Assembly (NCBI RefSeq): GCF_013363995.1
Contig: NZ_JABWGO010000010.1
Span: forward strand, 309,005-373,004
Source: Nonomuraea rhodomycinica
GTDB taxonomy: Bacteria; Actinomycetota; Actinomycetes; Streptosporangiales; Streptosporangiaceae
Length of the DNA: 64,000 nt
Reading direction: 5' to 3'
Under the pieces are notes generated by a model. The model made no database searches and had not been told where the DNA came from. It saw only the letters and a list, made by a program, of their open reading frames with translations. Below are positions 42,070-51,417 of the stretch, piece after piece. Both the position numbers and the translations under genes were made by a program. The stretch's first letter is position 1. Every line of letters starts with the position of its first letter.

Positions 42070-43779
42070 ATGCAGGTCTGGGAGCCCTACGCGCTCGGCG
42101 AGACGAGCACGGTACGGGCCGGCGCCATCGAACTGGCCCTGGCCGGAGCGGCCGGGGCGGAGGTGAGGGAGGTCGCCGACGGCGTGTGGCTGATCGACGC
42201 GCCGGACGCCACGGCCGCGCAGTGGCGGGTGCCGTGCGTGGGCGTCAGCGCGTTCTGGACGCCGATCGGCGGCGCCCGCTGGGTGCCCCCGATCTGGAAC
42301 GCGCCGCTGACGGCGCGGCTGACCGCGGGCGCGCCGGTGGTCTCGCTCGTCGGCGCGGCCGGGGCCAACGTCTGCACGGTGGGCGTGGCCGAGCCGGTGG
42401 CGCCGGTGAGCTTCACGGGCGGGGTGATCGAGGAGACGGGCGAGTTCGCGTTCACCCTGCACGGCGACGGGCTGCGGTTCCGGCTGGACCTGTCGGAGCG
42501 GCCGTTCTCCGCGGCGGTGGCCGGGACGGCGGCCTGGTGGCAGGCGGAGGCGGGCGACCTGCCGCCCACTCCGGACCGCGCCCGGCTGCCGGTCTACTCG
42601 ACGTGGTACAGCATGCACCAGGAGGTCGGCGCCGAGTCCGTCGAGCTCCAGGCGAGGCTGGCCAAGGAGCTGGGCTGCGAGACGATCATCGTGGACGACG
42701 GCTGGCAGACCGCCGACCGGGCCCGCGGCTACGCCTTCTGCGGCGACTGGGAGCCGAACACCACCACGTTCCCTGACATGTCGGGGCATGTGGCTCGGGT
42801 GCGCGAGCTGGGCATGGCGTACATGCTCTGGTACGCCCTGCCGTTCGTCGGCAAGCACAACGCCGCCTTCGAGCGCTTCGAGGGCAGGTGCCTGCGCTAC
42901 CTCGACCACATGGACGCCGCCGTGCTGGACCCGCGCCACCCGGAGGTGCGCGAGTTCCTCATCGACCGGCTCGCCCAGGCGGTCGAGGCATGGGGCATGG
43001 ACGGCCTGAAGATCGACTTCGTGGACCGCTTCGCGACGCCGGGCGGCGACCCGGCCCCGGCCGACGGCGCCGACTGCGCCGAGGTGGACGAGGGGGTCAG
43101 GCGGCTGCTCCGCGACCTGGACGCGCGGCTGCGCCGTGTCCGGCCGGAGCTGCTCGTCGAGCACCGCCAGCCGTACACCAGCCCCGGCCTGTGGCCGTAC
43201 GCGAACATGGTCAGGGCGACCGACTGCCCGCTCAGCCCCCAGGAGAACCGGCAGCGGACCGTGGACCTGCGACTCGCGGCCGGCCCCGTGGCCGTCCACT
43301 CCGACATGCTCCTGTGGCATCCGGACGAGCCCGCGGAGCAGGTGGCCGTCCACCTGATCAACGTGCTGTTCTCGGTGCCGCAGATCTCGGTGGACCTGGC
43401 GGCGCAGCGGCCCGACCAGCTCGACACGCTCCGGTTCTGGCTGGGCGTCTTCCGCGACCACCTGGAGACGCTGCAACTGGGCACGCTGGAGCCCGAGCAG
43501 CCCGAGCACGGCTACCCGCTGGTGCGGGCCCGTGACGAGCGGGCCACGATCGTCGCGCGCTACGCGCCGCTGCCCGTCGAGGTGCCGGAGTCCGGCGACC
43601 TGCTCGTCGCCAACGCCGCCACCGACCCGCGCGTGGTCCTCTTCGGCGCGGGCCCGGCGCGCGTGGAGGTCCGCGACTGCCGCGGGAGCCTGGTCCGGAC
43701 GGCCGAGCTCTCGCCGGAGCCCGGGGCGAGCGTCGTCGAGGTGCCCACGGGCGGCCTGCTCACGCTGAGGAGAGACTGA
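42070..43779 (+). CDS. GH36-type alpha-galactosidase-like glycosidase
   Basis: The 569-residue protein follows GH36/alpha-galactosidase logic: YSTWYSMHQEVGAESVELQA, then IIVDDGWQTADRARGYAF, nucleophile region GLKIDFVDRF (Asp316) and acid/base region RATDCPLS (Asp385). GH36 enzymes release alpha-galactose, and related ones act on other alpha-glycosides. No signal peptide is seen, so it should hydrolyse imported sugar in the cytoplasm. It starts 3 bp after the permease stop, and the second LacI gene follows directly. Confidence 0.85.
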   Translation: MQVWEPYALGETSTVRAGAIELALAGAAGAEVREVADGVWLIDAPDATAAQWRVPCVGVSAFWTPIGGARWVPPIWNAPLTARLTAGAPVVSLVGAAGANVCTVGVAEPVAPVSFTGGVIEETGEFAFTLHGDGLRFRLDLSERPFSAAVAGTAAWWQAEAGDLPPTPDRARLPVYSTWYSMHQEVGAESVELQARLAKELGCETIIVDDGWQTADRARGYAFCGDWEPNTTTFPDMSGHVARVRELGMAYMLWYALPFVGKHNAAFERFEGRCLRYLDHMDAAVLDPRHPEVREFLIDRLAQAVEAWGMDGLKIDFVDRFATPGGDPAPADGADCAEVDEGVRRLLRDLDARLRRVRPELLVEHRQPYTSPGLWPYANMVRATDCPLSPQENRQRTVDLRLAAGPVAVHSDMLLWHPDEPAEQVAVHLINVLFSVPQISVDLAAQRPDQLDTLRFWLGVFRDHLETLQLGTLEPEQPEHGYPLVRARDERATIVARYAPLPVEVPESGDLLVANAATDPRVVLFGAGPARVEVRDCRGSLVRTAELSPEPGASVVEVPTGGLLTLRRD

Positions 43780-44820
43780 GTGGCGGCGCGCCGGCCACGC
43801 GAACGCGGGGTCACCGTCGAGGACGTCGCCCGGGTGGCCGGCGTGTCCCGCCAGACGATCTCCAACGCCCTCAACGCCCCGCACCGGCTGAAGCCGGAGA
43901 CCCTCGAACGGGTCTCCGCGGTCATCGAGGAGCTCGGCTACCGCCCCGACCAGTCGGCCCGCAGCCTGAGATCGGGCACCAGGCGGATCATCGCCTACCC
44001 GGCGCCCGTCGACGACCCGGCCAACCCCAACCCGCTCATGGGCGGCTTCCTGGAAGCGGTCGTGGCGGCGTCGGGCGAGGCGGGATACCGCGTCCTGCTC
44101 GTACGCCCGCGCCCCGGCCAGAGCCAGGAGCAGGCGCTCGACGAGCTGATCGCCGCCCGGACCGTGGACGGCTTCCTGCTGTCGGACGTGCTGCGCGACG
44201 ATCCGCGCCTGGCCCACCTGACCGGGGCCGGCTTCCCGTTCGCCGCCTTCGGCCGGACCGGGCCCGACCAGCCGCAGTCGTGGGTGGACGTCGACAGCGC
44301 GCAGGCGGTGATCGACATGGTCGGCCTGGTGGCGGCCAGGGGCCACCGGCGGGTGGCGTTCCTGGCCTCCTCCTCCGGGCTGCCGTGGATGGACGACCGG
44401 CGCGACGGGTTCCTGGCCGGGGTGCGGCGCCACGGCCTGGCCGGGCAGGTCTACTCCGCGCCGGGCGACGACCCCGGCGAGATCGTCAAGGCCACCCGCG
44501 CGCTGCTGACCGGCCGCGACCGGCCCACCGCGATCGTGGCCGGTGGCGACTGGCTCGCGCTCGGCGTCTACACCGTGGCGCGCGCGGAGGGGCTGGAGAT
44601 CGGCACGGACCTGGCCGTGGCCGCCTTCGACGACCTGCCGGTCACCGCGTGGCTCCAGCCGGCGCTGACCACGGTGCGGCTGCCGCTGGACCGCATCGCG
44701 AAGGCCCTGATCAGCCGCCTCCTCCAGATCGTCGAGGACGGCGTCACCCCGCGGGCCGGGCTCGTCCTCCCCGGCGAGCCGGTGATCCGCCCGAGCTTGG
44801 GACCCCCTGATGCACTGTGA
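43780..44820 (+). CDS. LacI-family regulator (second copy)
   Basis: The 346-residue protein is a close paralogue of the LacI at 36578-37600 through both the HTH (VTVEDVARVAGVSRQTISNA) and the effector domain (GYRPDQSARSLRSGTRRIIA). It starts at GTG 43780, immediately after the glycosidase stop, so it is translated from the importer operon. Being in the regulated operon suggests feedback or a different inducer from the divergent copy. Confidence 0.92.
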   Translation: MAARRPRERGVTVEDVARVAGVSRQTISNALNAPHRLKPETLERVSAVIEELGYRPDQSARSLRSGTRRIIAYPAPVDDPANPNPLMGGFLEAVVAASGEAGYRVLLVRPRPGQSQEQALDELIAARTVDGFLLSDVLRDDPRLAHLTGAGFPFAAFGRTGPDQPQSWVDVDSAQAVIDMVGLVAARGHRRVAFLASSSGLPWMDDRRDGFLAGVRRHGLAGQVYSAPGDDPGEIVKATRALLTGRDRPTAIVAGGDWLALGVYTVARAEGLEIGTDLAVAAFDDLPVTAWLQPALTTVRLPLDRIAKALISRLLQIVEDGVTPRAGLVLPGEPVIRPSLGPPDAL

Positions 44821-46132
44821 ATCCGGCCACGACGATCTCATGGTGGCCTCCGGCCACGACGAGCTCGTGGAGATGTTCTCGTGGGCGCGTGACCGCGCGC
44901 TGCGCTGGGCCCACCCCGGCGGGACGCGCGGTCCCGTCAACGTCGACGAGCACCGCCCGCTGGGCACCGGCGAGGGCGTCTACCTGCCGTCCTACTGGGC
45001 CGGTTACGCCCACCGCAGCGGCTTCTACCTGCGCGACTTCGTCCACCAGGCGGCGGGGGCGCACCTGCTCGGCCTGGCCGAGGCCAACCTGACGATGCTG
45101 CGCCGCTTCGCCGCCTCGGCCACCGCGGAGCACGGCCACCGCCCGGTCTGGGCGTTCAACTTCGACGGCTCGTACCTGTCGATCGACTACCGCGGGCCCG
45201 GCGAGTTCGTCCGGGAGGTGCCCGCGGTCTTCGAACTGGTGGAGTGCGTGGCGGAGCTCCACCGCTGGACCGGGGACGCCGCCTACGTCCACGACCCCGT
45301 GCTGCGCGACTACTGCGCGAACGCCATCGCCCTGCCCGCCACCGCGCGCGGGACGAGCATCTTCGAGGGCGTCGCCAGCTACAACGAGCTGGGCGGCGAG
45401 CCGCTGGCGGTGGCCGGCGACGGCCTGGCCACGCAGTACGCCGCCCACCTGGCCATGGCCGCGCTGGCCAGGGCGCGCGGCGAGGACGGTGACCGGTTCG
45501 AGACGCGGGCCGCGGAGCTGCGCCGCCACTACGAGCAGGACTGGAAGGGCGCCCGCGGCTTCACCCTCGACGGCCGGCCGGTCACCGGCTGGGGCGCCGA
45601 GAACAGTTTCTTCATGCCGTTGAAGGGCCTGCGCGACGACCCCGCCTACCTCGACTACGTCGACGCGCAGGCGAGCGGCCCGGGCCGGCCCGCCAACGTC
45701 GAGGCGTGGACGTACCTGCCCGACGTCTTCTTCCGCAACGGGAGGCCGGAGGCGGCCTGGCGGTGGATGCGGGAGATCTTCCACGCGCGCACCGGCGGGC
45801 ACGTGGCGGGCGGGCTCAACGGCGACTATCCCGAGGTCTCGTTCACGCTGGTCAGCCAGGTGGTGGCGGGCCTGCTCGGGGTCCGGCCCGACGCGCCGGC
45901 GAACGCGCTGTCCACCCTCTCGCGGCTGCCCGCGGAGATCGGCTGGGCCGCCGTCAGCGGCGTCCCGATCGGGCGGGGCCGCGTCGCGGTGCGCCACGAC
46001 GGCGGGGAGGCCACCACGCTCACCAACCTGTCCGGCCAGGTGACGTACACGTGGACGGCCGCCTTCCCCGACGGCTCCGCCACCACGCTGGAGGTTCCCC
46101 CCGGCGCCACGGTGACCGCGGTGCGCTGCTGA
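44810..46132 (+). CDS. (alpha/alpha)6-barrel glycosidase-like protein
   Basis: The 440-residue protein looks like a six-hairpin glycosidase: helical repeats, RSGFYLRDFVHQAAGAHLLG, then AFNFDGSYLSIDYRGPGEFV and GWGAENSFFMPLKGLRDDPA, then a short beta C-terminal domain (ATTLTNLSGQVTYTWTAAF). I could not place it in a GH family. Its position as last gene of the operon suggests it finishes breakdown of the imported glycoside. No signal peptide is seen. ATG 44810 overlaps the lacI end; an internal ATG at 44840 is possible. Confidence 0.7.
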   Translation: MHCESGHDDLMVASGHDELVEMFSWARDRALRWAHPGGTRGPVNVDEHRPLGTGEGVYLPSYWAGYAHRSGFYLRDFVHQAAGAHLLGLAEANLTMLRRFAASATAEHGHRPVWAFNFDGSYLSIDYRGPGEFVREVPAVFELVECVAELHRWTGDAAYVHDPVLRDYCANAIALPATARGTSIFEGVASYNELGGEPLAVAGDGLATQYAAHLAMAALARARGEDGDRFETRAAELRRHYEQDWKGARGFTLDGRPVTGWGAENSFFMPLKGLRDDPAYLDYVDAQASGPGRPANVEAWTYLPDVFFRNGRPEAAWRWMREIFHARTGGHVAGGLNGDYPEVSFTLVSQVVAGLLGVRPDAPANALSTLSRLPAEIGWAAVSGVPIGRGRVAVRHDGGEATTLTNLSGQVTYTWTAAFPDGSATTLEVPPGATVTAVRC

Positions 46133-46214
46133 GCTTCGGCGACATTTCGCATGAAACGGGCATGCTGAGAGTGATTGCCGTGGTTTCTGCGAAAGAAAGG
46201 GCGTAACACCCTAT

Positions 46215-47312
46215 ATGCGTCGTCATATCGCACGATGGTGGACCGTGGCCGTTCCGGCGCTGGCGTTGGCCGCGCTGGCGCTCACCTGGGGGCGGAGCGT
46301 GTCCGCGGTCACGGGGGTCCTGGTGGCCCTGCTGCTGGCCGGGGCCGTGCTGGCCGCCGTCCACCACGCGGAGGTGATCGCGCATCGGGTCGGCGAGCCG
46401 TTCGGGTCGCTGGTGCTGGCGGTGGCCGTGACGGTGATCGAGGTCGCGCTGATCGTCAGCCTCATGCTGTCGGGCGGGGAGAGGACGGCGTCGCTGGCCC
46501 GCGACACCGTGTTCGCCGCCGTGATGATCACGTGCAACGGCATCGTCGGGCTGTCGCTGCTCACCGGCACGCTGCGGCGCCGCGTCGCGGTCTTCAACGC
46601 CGAGGGCACCGGCGGCGCGCTGGCGACGGTGACCACGCTGAGCACGCTCAGCCTGGTCCTGCCGTCGTTCACGACGAGCGCGCGCGGGCCCGCCTTCTCC
46701 CCGGCCCAGCTCGGGTTCGCGGCCGTGGTGTCGTTGGCGATGTACGGGCTGTTCGTCCTCACCCAGACCGTACGGCACCGCGACTACTTCCTGCCCGTGG
46801 CCACCCCGCACACGCGGGGCGACGGCCGCGCGGAGGAGCACGCCCCGAGGCCGTCCGGGCGGACGGCGCTGGTCAGCCTCGGGCTGCTGCTCGCGGCCCT
46901 CGTGTCCGTCGTCGGCCTGGCCAAGGTCGAGTCGCCGGTCATCGAGCTGGCCGTGGCGAACGCCGGGCTGCCGCAGGCCGTCGTCGGCGTCGTCATCGCG
47001 CTGCTGGTGCTGCTTCCCGAGACCATCGCCGCGGTGCGCGCGGCCCGCCGCGACCAGATCCAGATCAGCCTGAACCTGGCGCTGGGCTCCGCGATGGCCA
47101 GCATCGGGCTGACGATCCCGGCCATCGCGGTCGTGTCCATCTGGCTGGAGGGGCCGCTGGTGCTCGGCCTCGGCGGCACGCACATGGTGCTGCTGGCGCT
47201 GACCGTGGCGGTCTCCACGCTGACCGTCGTCCCGGGACGCGCCACGCTGTTGCAGAGCGGGGTGCACCTGGGGCTGTTCGCCGCGTTCCTGTTCCTGGCG
47301 ATCAGCCCCTGA
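46215..47312 (+). CDS. chaA: Calcium/cation:proton antiporter (ChaA-like)
   Basis: The 365-residue protein has about ten helices in two inverted halves, with the exchanger motifs LAVTVIEVALIVSLML-like acidic helix (near residue 75) and LLVLLPETIAAVRAARRDQI (near residue 265). Cation/proton antiporters of the ChaA type export calcium or sodium. A short hydrophilic loop (HTRGDGRAEEHAP) joins the halves. ATG at 46215 is 82 bp after the glycosidase stop. Confidence 0.85.
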   Translation: MRRHIARWWTVAVPALALAALALTWGRSVSAVTGVLVALLLAGAVLAAVHHAEVIAHRVGEPFGSLVLAVAVTVIEVALIVSLMLSGGERTASLARDTVFAAVMITCNGIVGLSLLTGTLRRRVAVFNAEGTGGALATVTTLSTLSLVLPSFTTSARGPAFSPAQLGFAAVVSLAMYGLFVLTQTVRHRDYFLPVATPHTRGDGRAEEHAPRPSGRTALVSLGLLLAALVSVVGLAKVESPVIELAVANAGLPQAVVGVVIALLVLLPETIAAVRAARRDQIQISLNLALGSAMASIGLTIPAIAVVSIWLEGPLVLGLGGTHMVLLALTVAVSTLTVVPGRATLLQSGVHLGLFAAFLFLAISP

Positions 47313-47327
47313 CGCGCAGGGCGCGGG

Positions 47328-48071
47328 TCAGACGCCCTTGCGCAGGGCGCGAGTGCCGGCGACCAGCCCGACCGCGGCGACCAGCGCCGCGGCGACCATG
47401 CCGGACAGGACCGACGGGTGGGTGAGGTCGCCGGAGAAGAGCGCGCGCTGCGCGTTCACGACGTGCGCGACGGGGTTGACGCCCCCCACCACCCGCAGCC
47501 ACTCCGGCCCGCCGTCCATCGGCAGGAAGACGCCGGACATCAGCAGCAGCGGGAACAGCAGCGCCTGCGTGACGAGCCAGAACAGGGTGCCGTCCGGCGC
47601 CGACCTGATGGCCAGCACGAACGACAGCGCCCCCAGCCCCGTCGCGAACAGCAGCAGCATCGCGATCCCGGCCACCGCCCCGGCGGGGTACAGCCGGAAC
47701 CCGAGCGGCAGCGCCAGCACGACGATGAGGACGGCCTGGCAGAGCAGGACCACGGTGACCTTCATGGTCCGGCCGACGAGCATGGCCGTGCGGTCGAGCG
47801 GGGTGACCAGGAGGCGCTCCAGCGAGCCGCCGATCAGCTCCACCAGCATCGTGTGGCCGGCGCCCATCGGGCCGGTCAGGCACATCATGACGAGGATGCC
47901 GGGCACGAACCACTGCCAGGACGAGCCGACCGCCCCGTCCAGCAGCACCCCGTACAGGAACAGGAACACCAGCGGCTGCCCCATCTCCAGCACCAGCCCG
48001 GCCGGCGCGCGCAACGACGGGGTGATCTCGCGGCTGAAGACGATGGCGGTGTCACGCAGGAAGGTCGTCAT
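47328..48071 (-). CDS. ABC-2 type exporter permease (DrrB-like)
   Basis: The 247-residue protein has six helices and the ABC-2 pattern, with GGSLERLLVTPLDRTAMLVG and VNPVAHVVNAQRALFSG near the end. It is the channel of a daunorubicin-type exporter with the overlapping ATPase gene (start inside the ATPase 3' end, 20-bp overlap). The substrate is unknown. Confidence 0.9.
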   Translation of the reverse strand: MTTFLRDTAIVFSREITPSLRAPAGLVLEMGQPLVFLFLYGVLLDGAVGSSWQWFVPGILVMMCLTGPMGAGHTMLVELIGGSLERLLVTPLDRTAMLVGRTMKVTVVLLCQAVLIVVLALPLGFRLYPAGAVAGIAMLLLFATGLGALSFVLAIRSAPDGTLFWLVTQALLFPLLLMSGVFLPMDGGPEWLRVVGGVNPVAHVVNAQRALFSGDLTHPSVLSGMVAAALVAAVGLVAGTRALRKGV

Positions 48072-49098
48072 CGGTGAGGCTTCTCCCGGTGAGGGTGAGG
48101 AACACGTCGTCGAGGGTGGGGCGGGCGGTCTCGGCGGTGGCGGCCTGGACGCCCGCCTCCTCCAGCGCGCGCAGGTAGGCGGGCAGGGCGGCGGGGGCGC
48201 GGGCGACCCGCACCCGCACGGTCGTCCCGTCCACGGTGACGCCGTCCGGGGCCTGCCGGGCCGACCCGGAGGCGGTCGCCGGCGTCTCCGTCATCGCGCG
48301 GGCCGGCGTCTCGGGCGTCGCGCGGGCCGGCGTCTCGGTCATCGCGCGGGCCACGGTGGCCGCCGTCGCCGCCTCGGCCTCCGTCCGGGTGGTGACCGTG
48401 ATGTGGTCGCCGGCCAGCTCGTTCTTCAGCCGGCCGGCCGTGCCGTCGGCGATGATCCGGCCGCCGTCCACGATCACCACCCGCTCGGCCATGGTGTCGG
48501 CCTCCTCCAGGTAGTGCGTGGTCATGAACAGCGTCGTGCCGTACACCTCGCGCAGCCGCGTGATGTGCTCCCAAATGTCGGCACGGCTCCTGGGGTCGAG
48601 GCCGGTGGACGGCTCGTCCAGGAAGAGCAGGTCGGGCCGGTGGACGAGGCCGAGCGCGATGTCGAGGCGGCGGCGCTGGCCGCCCGACAGCGTGCCCGGC
48701 TTGCGGCGGGCCTGCGCGCGCAGGCCGAGCAGGTCCAGCAGCTCGTCGGCGCGTCCGGCCGCCGCCGCGGTCGTCATGCCGTAGCAGCGGCCCTGGCTGA
48801 CGAGCTCGTCGCGGACCTGGAAGTTCTCGCCGGCGCTGCTCTTCTGGCCGACGTAGCCGATGCGGGCGCGCACCCGGGCGGGCTCGCGGGCGACGTCGTG
48901 ACCGGCGACGGTCGCGGTGCCGGAGCTCGGCGGGAGCAGCGTGGTGAGCATGCGCAGAGTGGTGGACTTGCCGGCCCCGTTGGGGCCGAGGAGGGCGACG
49001 AGGCTGCCGGCCTCCACGTCGAGGTCGATGCCGCGTACGGCGTGGACGGTCTCCTTCTTGACGGTGAACACTCGGGTCAGTGCCCGGGCGTGGATCAT
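48052..49098 (-). CDS. ABC exporter ATP-binding protein (DrrA-like)
   Basis: The 348-residue ATPase has Walker A (LLGPNGAGKSTTLRML), signature LSGGQRRRLDIALGL, Walker B (LLFLDEPSTGLDPRS) and the switch His (MTTHYLEEADTMAERV). The C-terminal DrrA-type domain is present but is preceded by three 8-residue repeats of the ARAMTETP type from a 24-bp unit. ATG 49098 is chosen over 49191 because the leader is basic and non-conserved. Divergent from the lysozyme gene. Confidence 0.9.
   Translation of the reverse strand: MIHARALTRVFTVKKETVHAVRGIDLDVEAGSLVALLGPNGAGKSTTLRMLTTLLPPSSGTATVAGHDVAREPARVRARIGYVGQKSSAGENFQVRDELVSQGRCYGMTTAAAAGRADELLDLLGLRAQARRKPGTLSGGQRRRLDIALGLVHRPDLLFLDEPSTGLDPRSRADIWEHITRLREVYGTTLFMTTHYLEEADTMAERVVIVDGGRIIADGTAGRLKNELAGDHITVTTRTEAEAATAATVARAMTETPARATPETPARAMTETPATASGSARQAPDGVTVDGTTVRVRVARAPAALPAYLRALEEAGVQAATAETARPTLDDVFLTLTGRSLTDDDLPA
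48284..48355. repeat. 24-bp repeat, three copies, in the ABC ATPase
   Basis: A 24-bp unit (GTCTCNGTCATCGCGCGGGCC-type) occurs at 48284-48307, 48308-48331 and 48332-48355 with a few mismatches. It encodes an in-frame Thr/Pro/Ala linker between ATPase and C-terminal domain. Confidence 0.8.
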
Positions 49099-49368
49099 GC
49101 TGTGGCTCCTCAGGGCATGGCGAGGAGACCCCGGCCGGGGTCGTTCTTGGGAATCCAGGCCATCCTGCGACCGCATATCCCTTGGGGGCAAACGCGAACG
49201 TAGTGTTCACATACGGCGCTGACCTGGGAGAACGACGTCATCGACGGAAGGCTGCCGGAGGTTTTTTCCGGCCCCGAGCTGCGCTTTTCGGAAACAATCC
49301 GATTTTTCGGAGAAAGCGCTTCGATAACGGCCAACACATTCGGCTTGCGGCCAGGTAGGGGCTCCGCG

Positions 49369-50403
49369 ATGATCGCCGCCGTGAATCGTCTCTGGGGGGC
49401 CGCGATCGCGGCCGTGACGGCCGGCGCCATGGCCGTGTCAGGCGGGTCCGCCGCGGCGGCGGACGGCGCGATCGCCGGGGTGGACGTCAGCAACTGGACC
49501 GGCGCGGTCGACTGGGGCGCGGTGACCTCCGGCGGCGGCAAGTTCGCCTTCGTCCAGGCCACCGAGGGCGTCGACTACCGCAACCAGCGCTACGAGGAGC
49601 AGTTCGGCGGCGCCCTGGCGGCCGGGCTCGTCCGCGGCGCCTACCACTTCGCCCAGCCGCACGAGTCCGACGGCGCGGCGCAGGCGGAGTTCTTCCTGCT
49701 CAACGGCGGCGCCTGGAAGTCCGACGGCTGGACGCTGCCCGGCGTGCTCGACCTGGAGGACAACCCGTACAAGGACCGCAACGGCAAGAACTCCTGCTAC
49801 GGCCTGTCGCCCGCCGACATGGTGACCTGGATCAAGGGCTTCACGGACAGGTACCGGCAGGAGACCGGCCGGCGGGCGATCATCTACACGACCACGAGCT
49901 GGTGGCGCGCCTGCACGGGCGACTCCGCCGCGTTCAAGGCGAACCCGCTGTGGCTGGCGCGCTGGGGAGCCGACCCCGGCGAGCTGCCCAAGGGCTGGAA
50001 GCGCCACACGTTCTGGCAGTCGGCCGAGAAGGGCGCGCTGCCCGGCGGGCAGAACACCTTCAACGGCACCCAGGACGAGCTGGAGGAGCTGGCCAACCCG
50101 CCCGCCGAGATCACCGTGGCGGGGCAGGCCAGGAGCCGCACCCGCTACACGGTCACGGTGTCCAACACGGGGCCGCACCCGGTGACGCGGATCAAGGTCA
50201 CCGGCCGCGCGTACGGCGGGCAGCGCGTGGTGCAGGCGCCCGGCTGCTCCTTCAGCGGCACGGCGGTGCGCTGCGAGATCGCCGAGATCGGGCGCGGTCA
50301 GAAGGCCACGCTGTCCTTCACCACCAGGCCCCGCTCGGCCAAGGGCACCGTGGGCCTGCGGTTCACGGTCGGGTCCGTACGGCTGACCCTGAGCGCCTCG
50401 TGA
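49369..50403 (+). CDS. Secreted GH25 lysozyme (muramidase)
   Basis: The 344-residue protein has a signal peptide (residues 1-31, ending SAAAAD), then a GH25 domain (about 35-220) with AGVDVSNWTGAVDWGAV and the catalytic VLDLEDNPY pair. A C-terminal beta-rich domain (about 228-344, VTVSNTGPHPVTRIKVTGRA) is probably for wall or surface binding. GH25 enzymes cut the glycan strands of peptidoglycan. ATG 49369 is preceded by AGGTAGGGG. The NlpC/P60 gene follows after 59 bp. Confidence 0.87.
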   Translation: MIAAVNRLWGAAIAAVTAGAMAVSGGSAAAADGAIAGVDVSNWTGAVDWGAVTSGGGKFAFVQATEGVDYRNQRYEEQFGGALAAGLVRGAYHFAQPHESDGAAQAEFFLLNGGAWKSDGWTLPGVLDLEDNPYKDRNGKNSCYGLSPADMVTWIKGFTDRYRQETGRRAIIYTTTSWWRACTGDSAAFKANPLWLARWGADPGELPKGWKRHTFWQSAEKGALPGGQNTFNGTQDELEELANPPAEITVAGQARSRTRYTVTVSNTGPHPVTRIKVTGRAYGGQRVVQAPGCSFSGTAVRCEIAEIGRGQKATLSFTTRPRSAKGTVGLRFTVGSVRLTLSAS

Positions 50404-50462
50404 GGTGATGAGGCAGGATCTCCCCTGAGGAGGCCCTGACCCACCGACCGAGAGGAGCCCGG

Positions 50463-50990
50463 GTGTCCAGCAGGCGGCGGATCGCGCTGGTGACGGCGCT
50501 CCTCCTGGTGACCGCCACCGCGTCGGTGCCGCTCATGCCGTACGTGCAGCCCGAGATCGTGCGGATCGCCCTGCGGATCGAGGGGCAGCGGATCGCGTAC
50601 TCGTGGGGCGGCGGGCACGGCGGCGACCCGGGGCCGTCGAAGGGCACGTGCGCCGGCTACCGGGGGAGCATCCTGCCGTGCCCGGCCGAGCGGACCCGCG
50701 GGCTCGACTGCTCGGGCCTGTCCCGCTGGGTGTACGCGCAGGCGCACGGACATGACGTGCTCGGCCCGGGGACCACGAACGACCAGGTGCGCAGGATGCG
50801 CCGGGTCGTCTCGGCGCTGCCCGGAGACCTCGTCTTCTTCGGCCGGACCACCGCGAAGGGCCTCGACACCCACCACGTCGGGATCTACCTCGGCGACGGC
50901 AAGATGATCAACGCGCCCGAGACCGGGGCGTTCGTCCGGGTGGACCCGATCTCCCGCCTCAAGGACTTCGCCGGCTTCTACCGGCTCTGA
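50463..50990 (+). CDS. Secreted NlpC/P60 peptidase
   Basis: The 175-residue protein has a signal peptide (about 1-22) and an NlpC/P60 domain with catalytic Cys83 in GLDCSGLSRWVY and His138 in DTHHVGIYLGDG. It should cut the peptide stem of peptidoglycan, complementing the adjacent GH25 glycan hydrolase. Additional Cys residues (C63, C73) may form a disulfide. GTG 50463 follows GAGAGGAG. Probably co-transcribed with the GH25 gene. Confidence 0.88.
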   Translation: MSSRRRIALVTALLLVTATASVPLMPYVQPEIVRIALRIEGQRIAYSWGGGHGGDPGPSKGTCAGYRGSILPCPAERTRGLDCSGLSRWVYAQAHGHDVLGPGTTNDQVRRMRRVVSALPGDLVFFGRTTAKGLDTHHVGIYLGDGKMINAPETGAFVRVDPISRLKDFAGFYRL

Positions 50991-51061
50991 CGCCCCCGGT
51001 GGCGGTGTAACGGCTGTCGCCTGGCGAAAAATGAGAGACCCGAGGGTTACTCTGTGCCGCT

Positions 51062-51265
51062 ATGGACAGTCGATGGGTCGGGCCTGACGGTTTCGAGATC
51101 GTTCCGGGGCTGCGCGACGGCCGGCAGGTGCTGCGGGTGCGCCGCGACGGGCGGGTCGTCGCCGACTGCTTCTCGGTCGCGGAGGTGGCCGCGCTCGTCG
51201 ATCTGGCCGACCTGTGCGAGGTGGTCACCCTGCGGCCGCGGCGCGGCTTCGAGGCGGTCGGCTGA
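51062..51265 (+). CDS. Small hypothetical protein
   Basis: The 67-residue protein (WVGPDGFEIVPGLRDGRQVL, then VADCFSVAEVAALVDLADLC) looks like a small beta-alpha domain of unknown function. TACTCT at 51048-51053 lies 8 nt before ATG 51062, so it may be leaderless. It lies just upstream of the tRNA-Thr gene. No family was recognised. Confidence 0.6.
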   Translation: MDSRWVGPDGFEIVPGLRDGRQVLRVRRDGRVVADCFSVAEVAALVDLADLCEVVTLRPRRGFEAVG

Positions 51266-51344
51266 CGCGACCTGCGCGGTCTCGTCCAGTTCGCATCATC
51301 GCTGGGGGACGTGTATGGTTACACCTGTCCGCAGCGCCGGACAG

Positions 51345-51417
51345 GCCCCTATAGCTCAGTCGGCAGAGCGTCTCCATGGTAAGGAGAAGGTCAACGGTTC
51401 GATTCCGTTTGGGGGCT
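51345..51417 (+). tRNA. tRNA-Thr (anticodon GGT)
   Basis: A complete cloverleaf is readable: acceptor GCCCCTA / TGGGGGC (one G-U), anticodon stem TCTCC / GGAGA with loop ATGGTAA (anticodon GGT) and T arm AACGG-TTCGATT-CCGTT. No CCA is encoded. In many actinobacteria this tRNA is next to tRNA-Met and rpmG, but here about 4.5 kb separate them. Confidence 0.95.

Noticed and set aside
41383..44967. Very long reverse-strand ORF over the sugar transport and glycosidase genes
   Set aside because: High GC and codon bias create open antisense frames. The composition is His/Gln/Arg-rich and no motif is visible, while the plus-strand genes have clear families.
49099..49368. ydaO (c-di-AMP) riboswitch before the GH25 gene
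   Set aside because: Such elements often precede wall hydrolases, but the conserved loops are not visible. Only small TCCGA/TCGGA hairpins occur.
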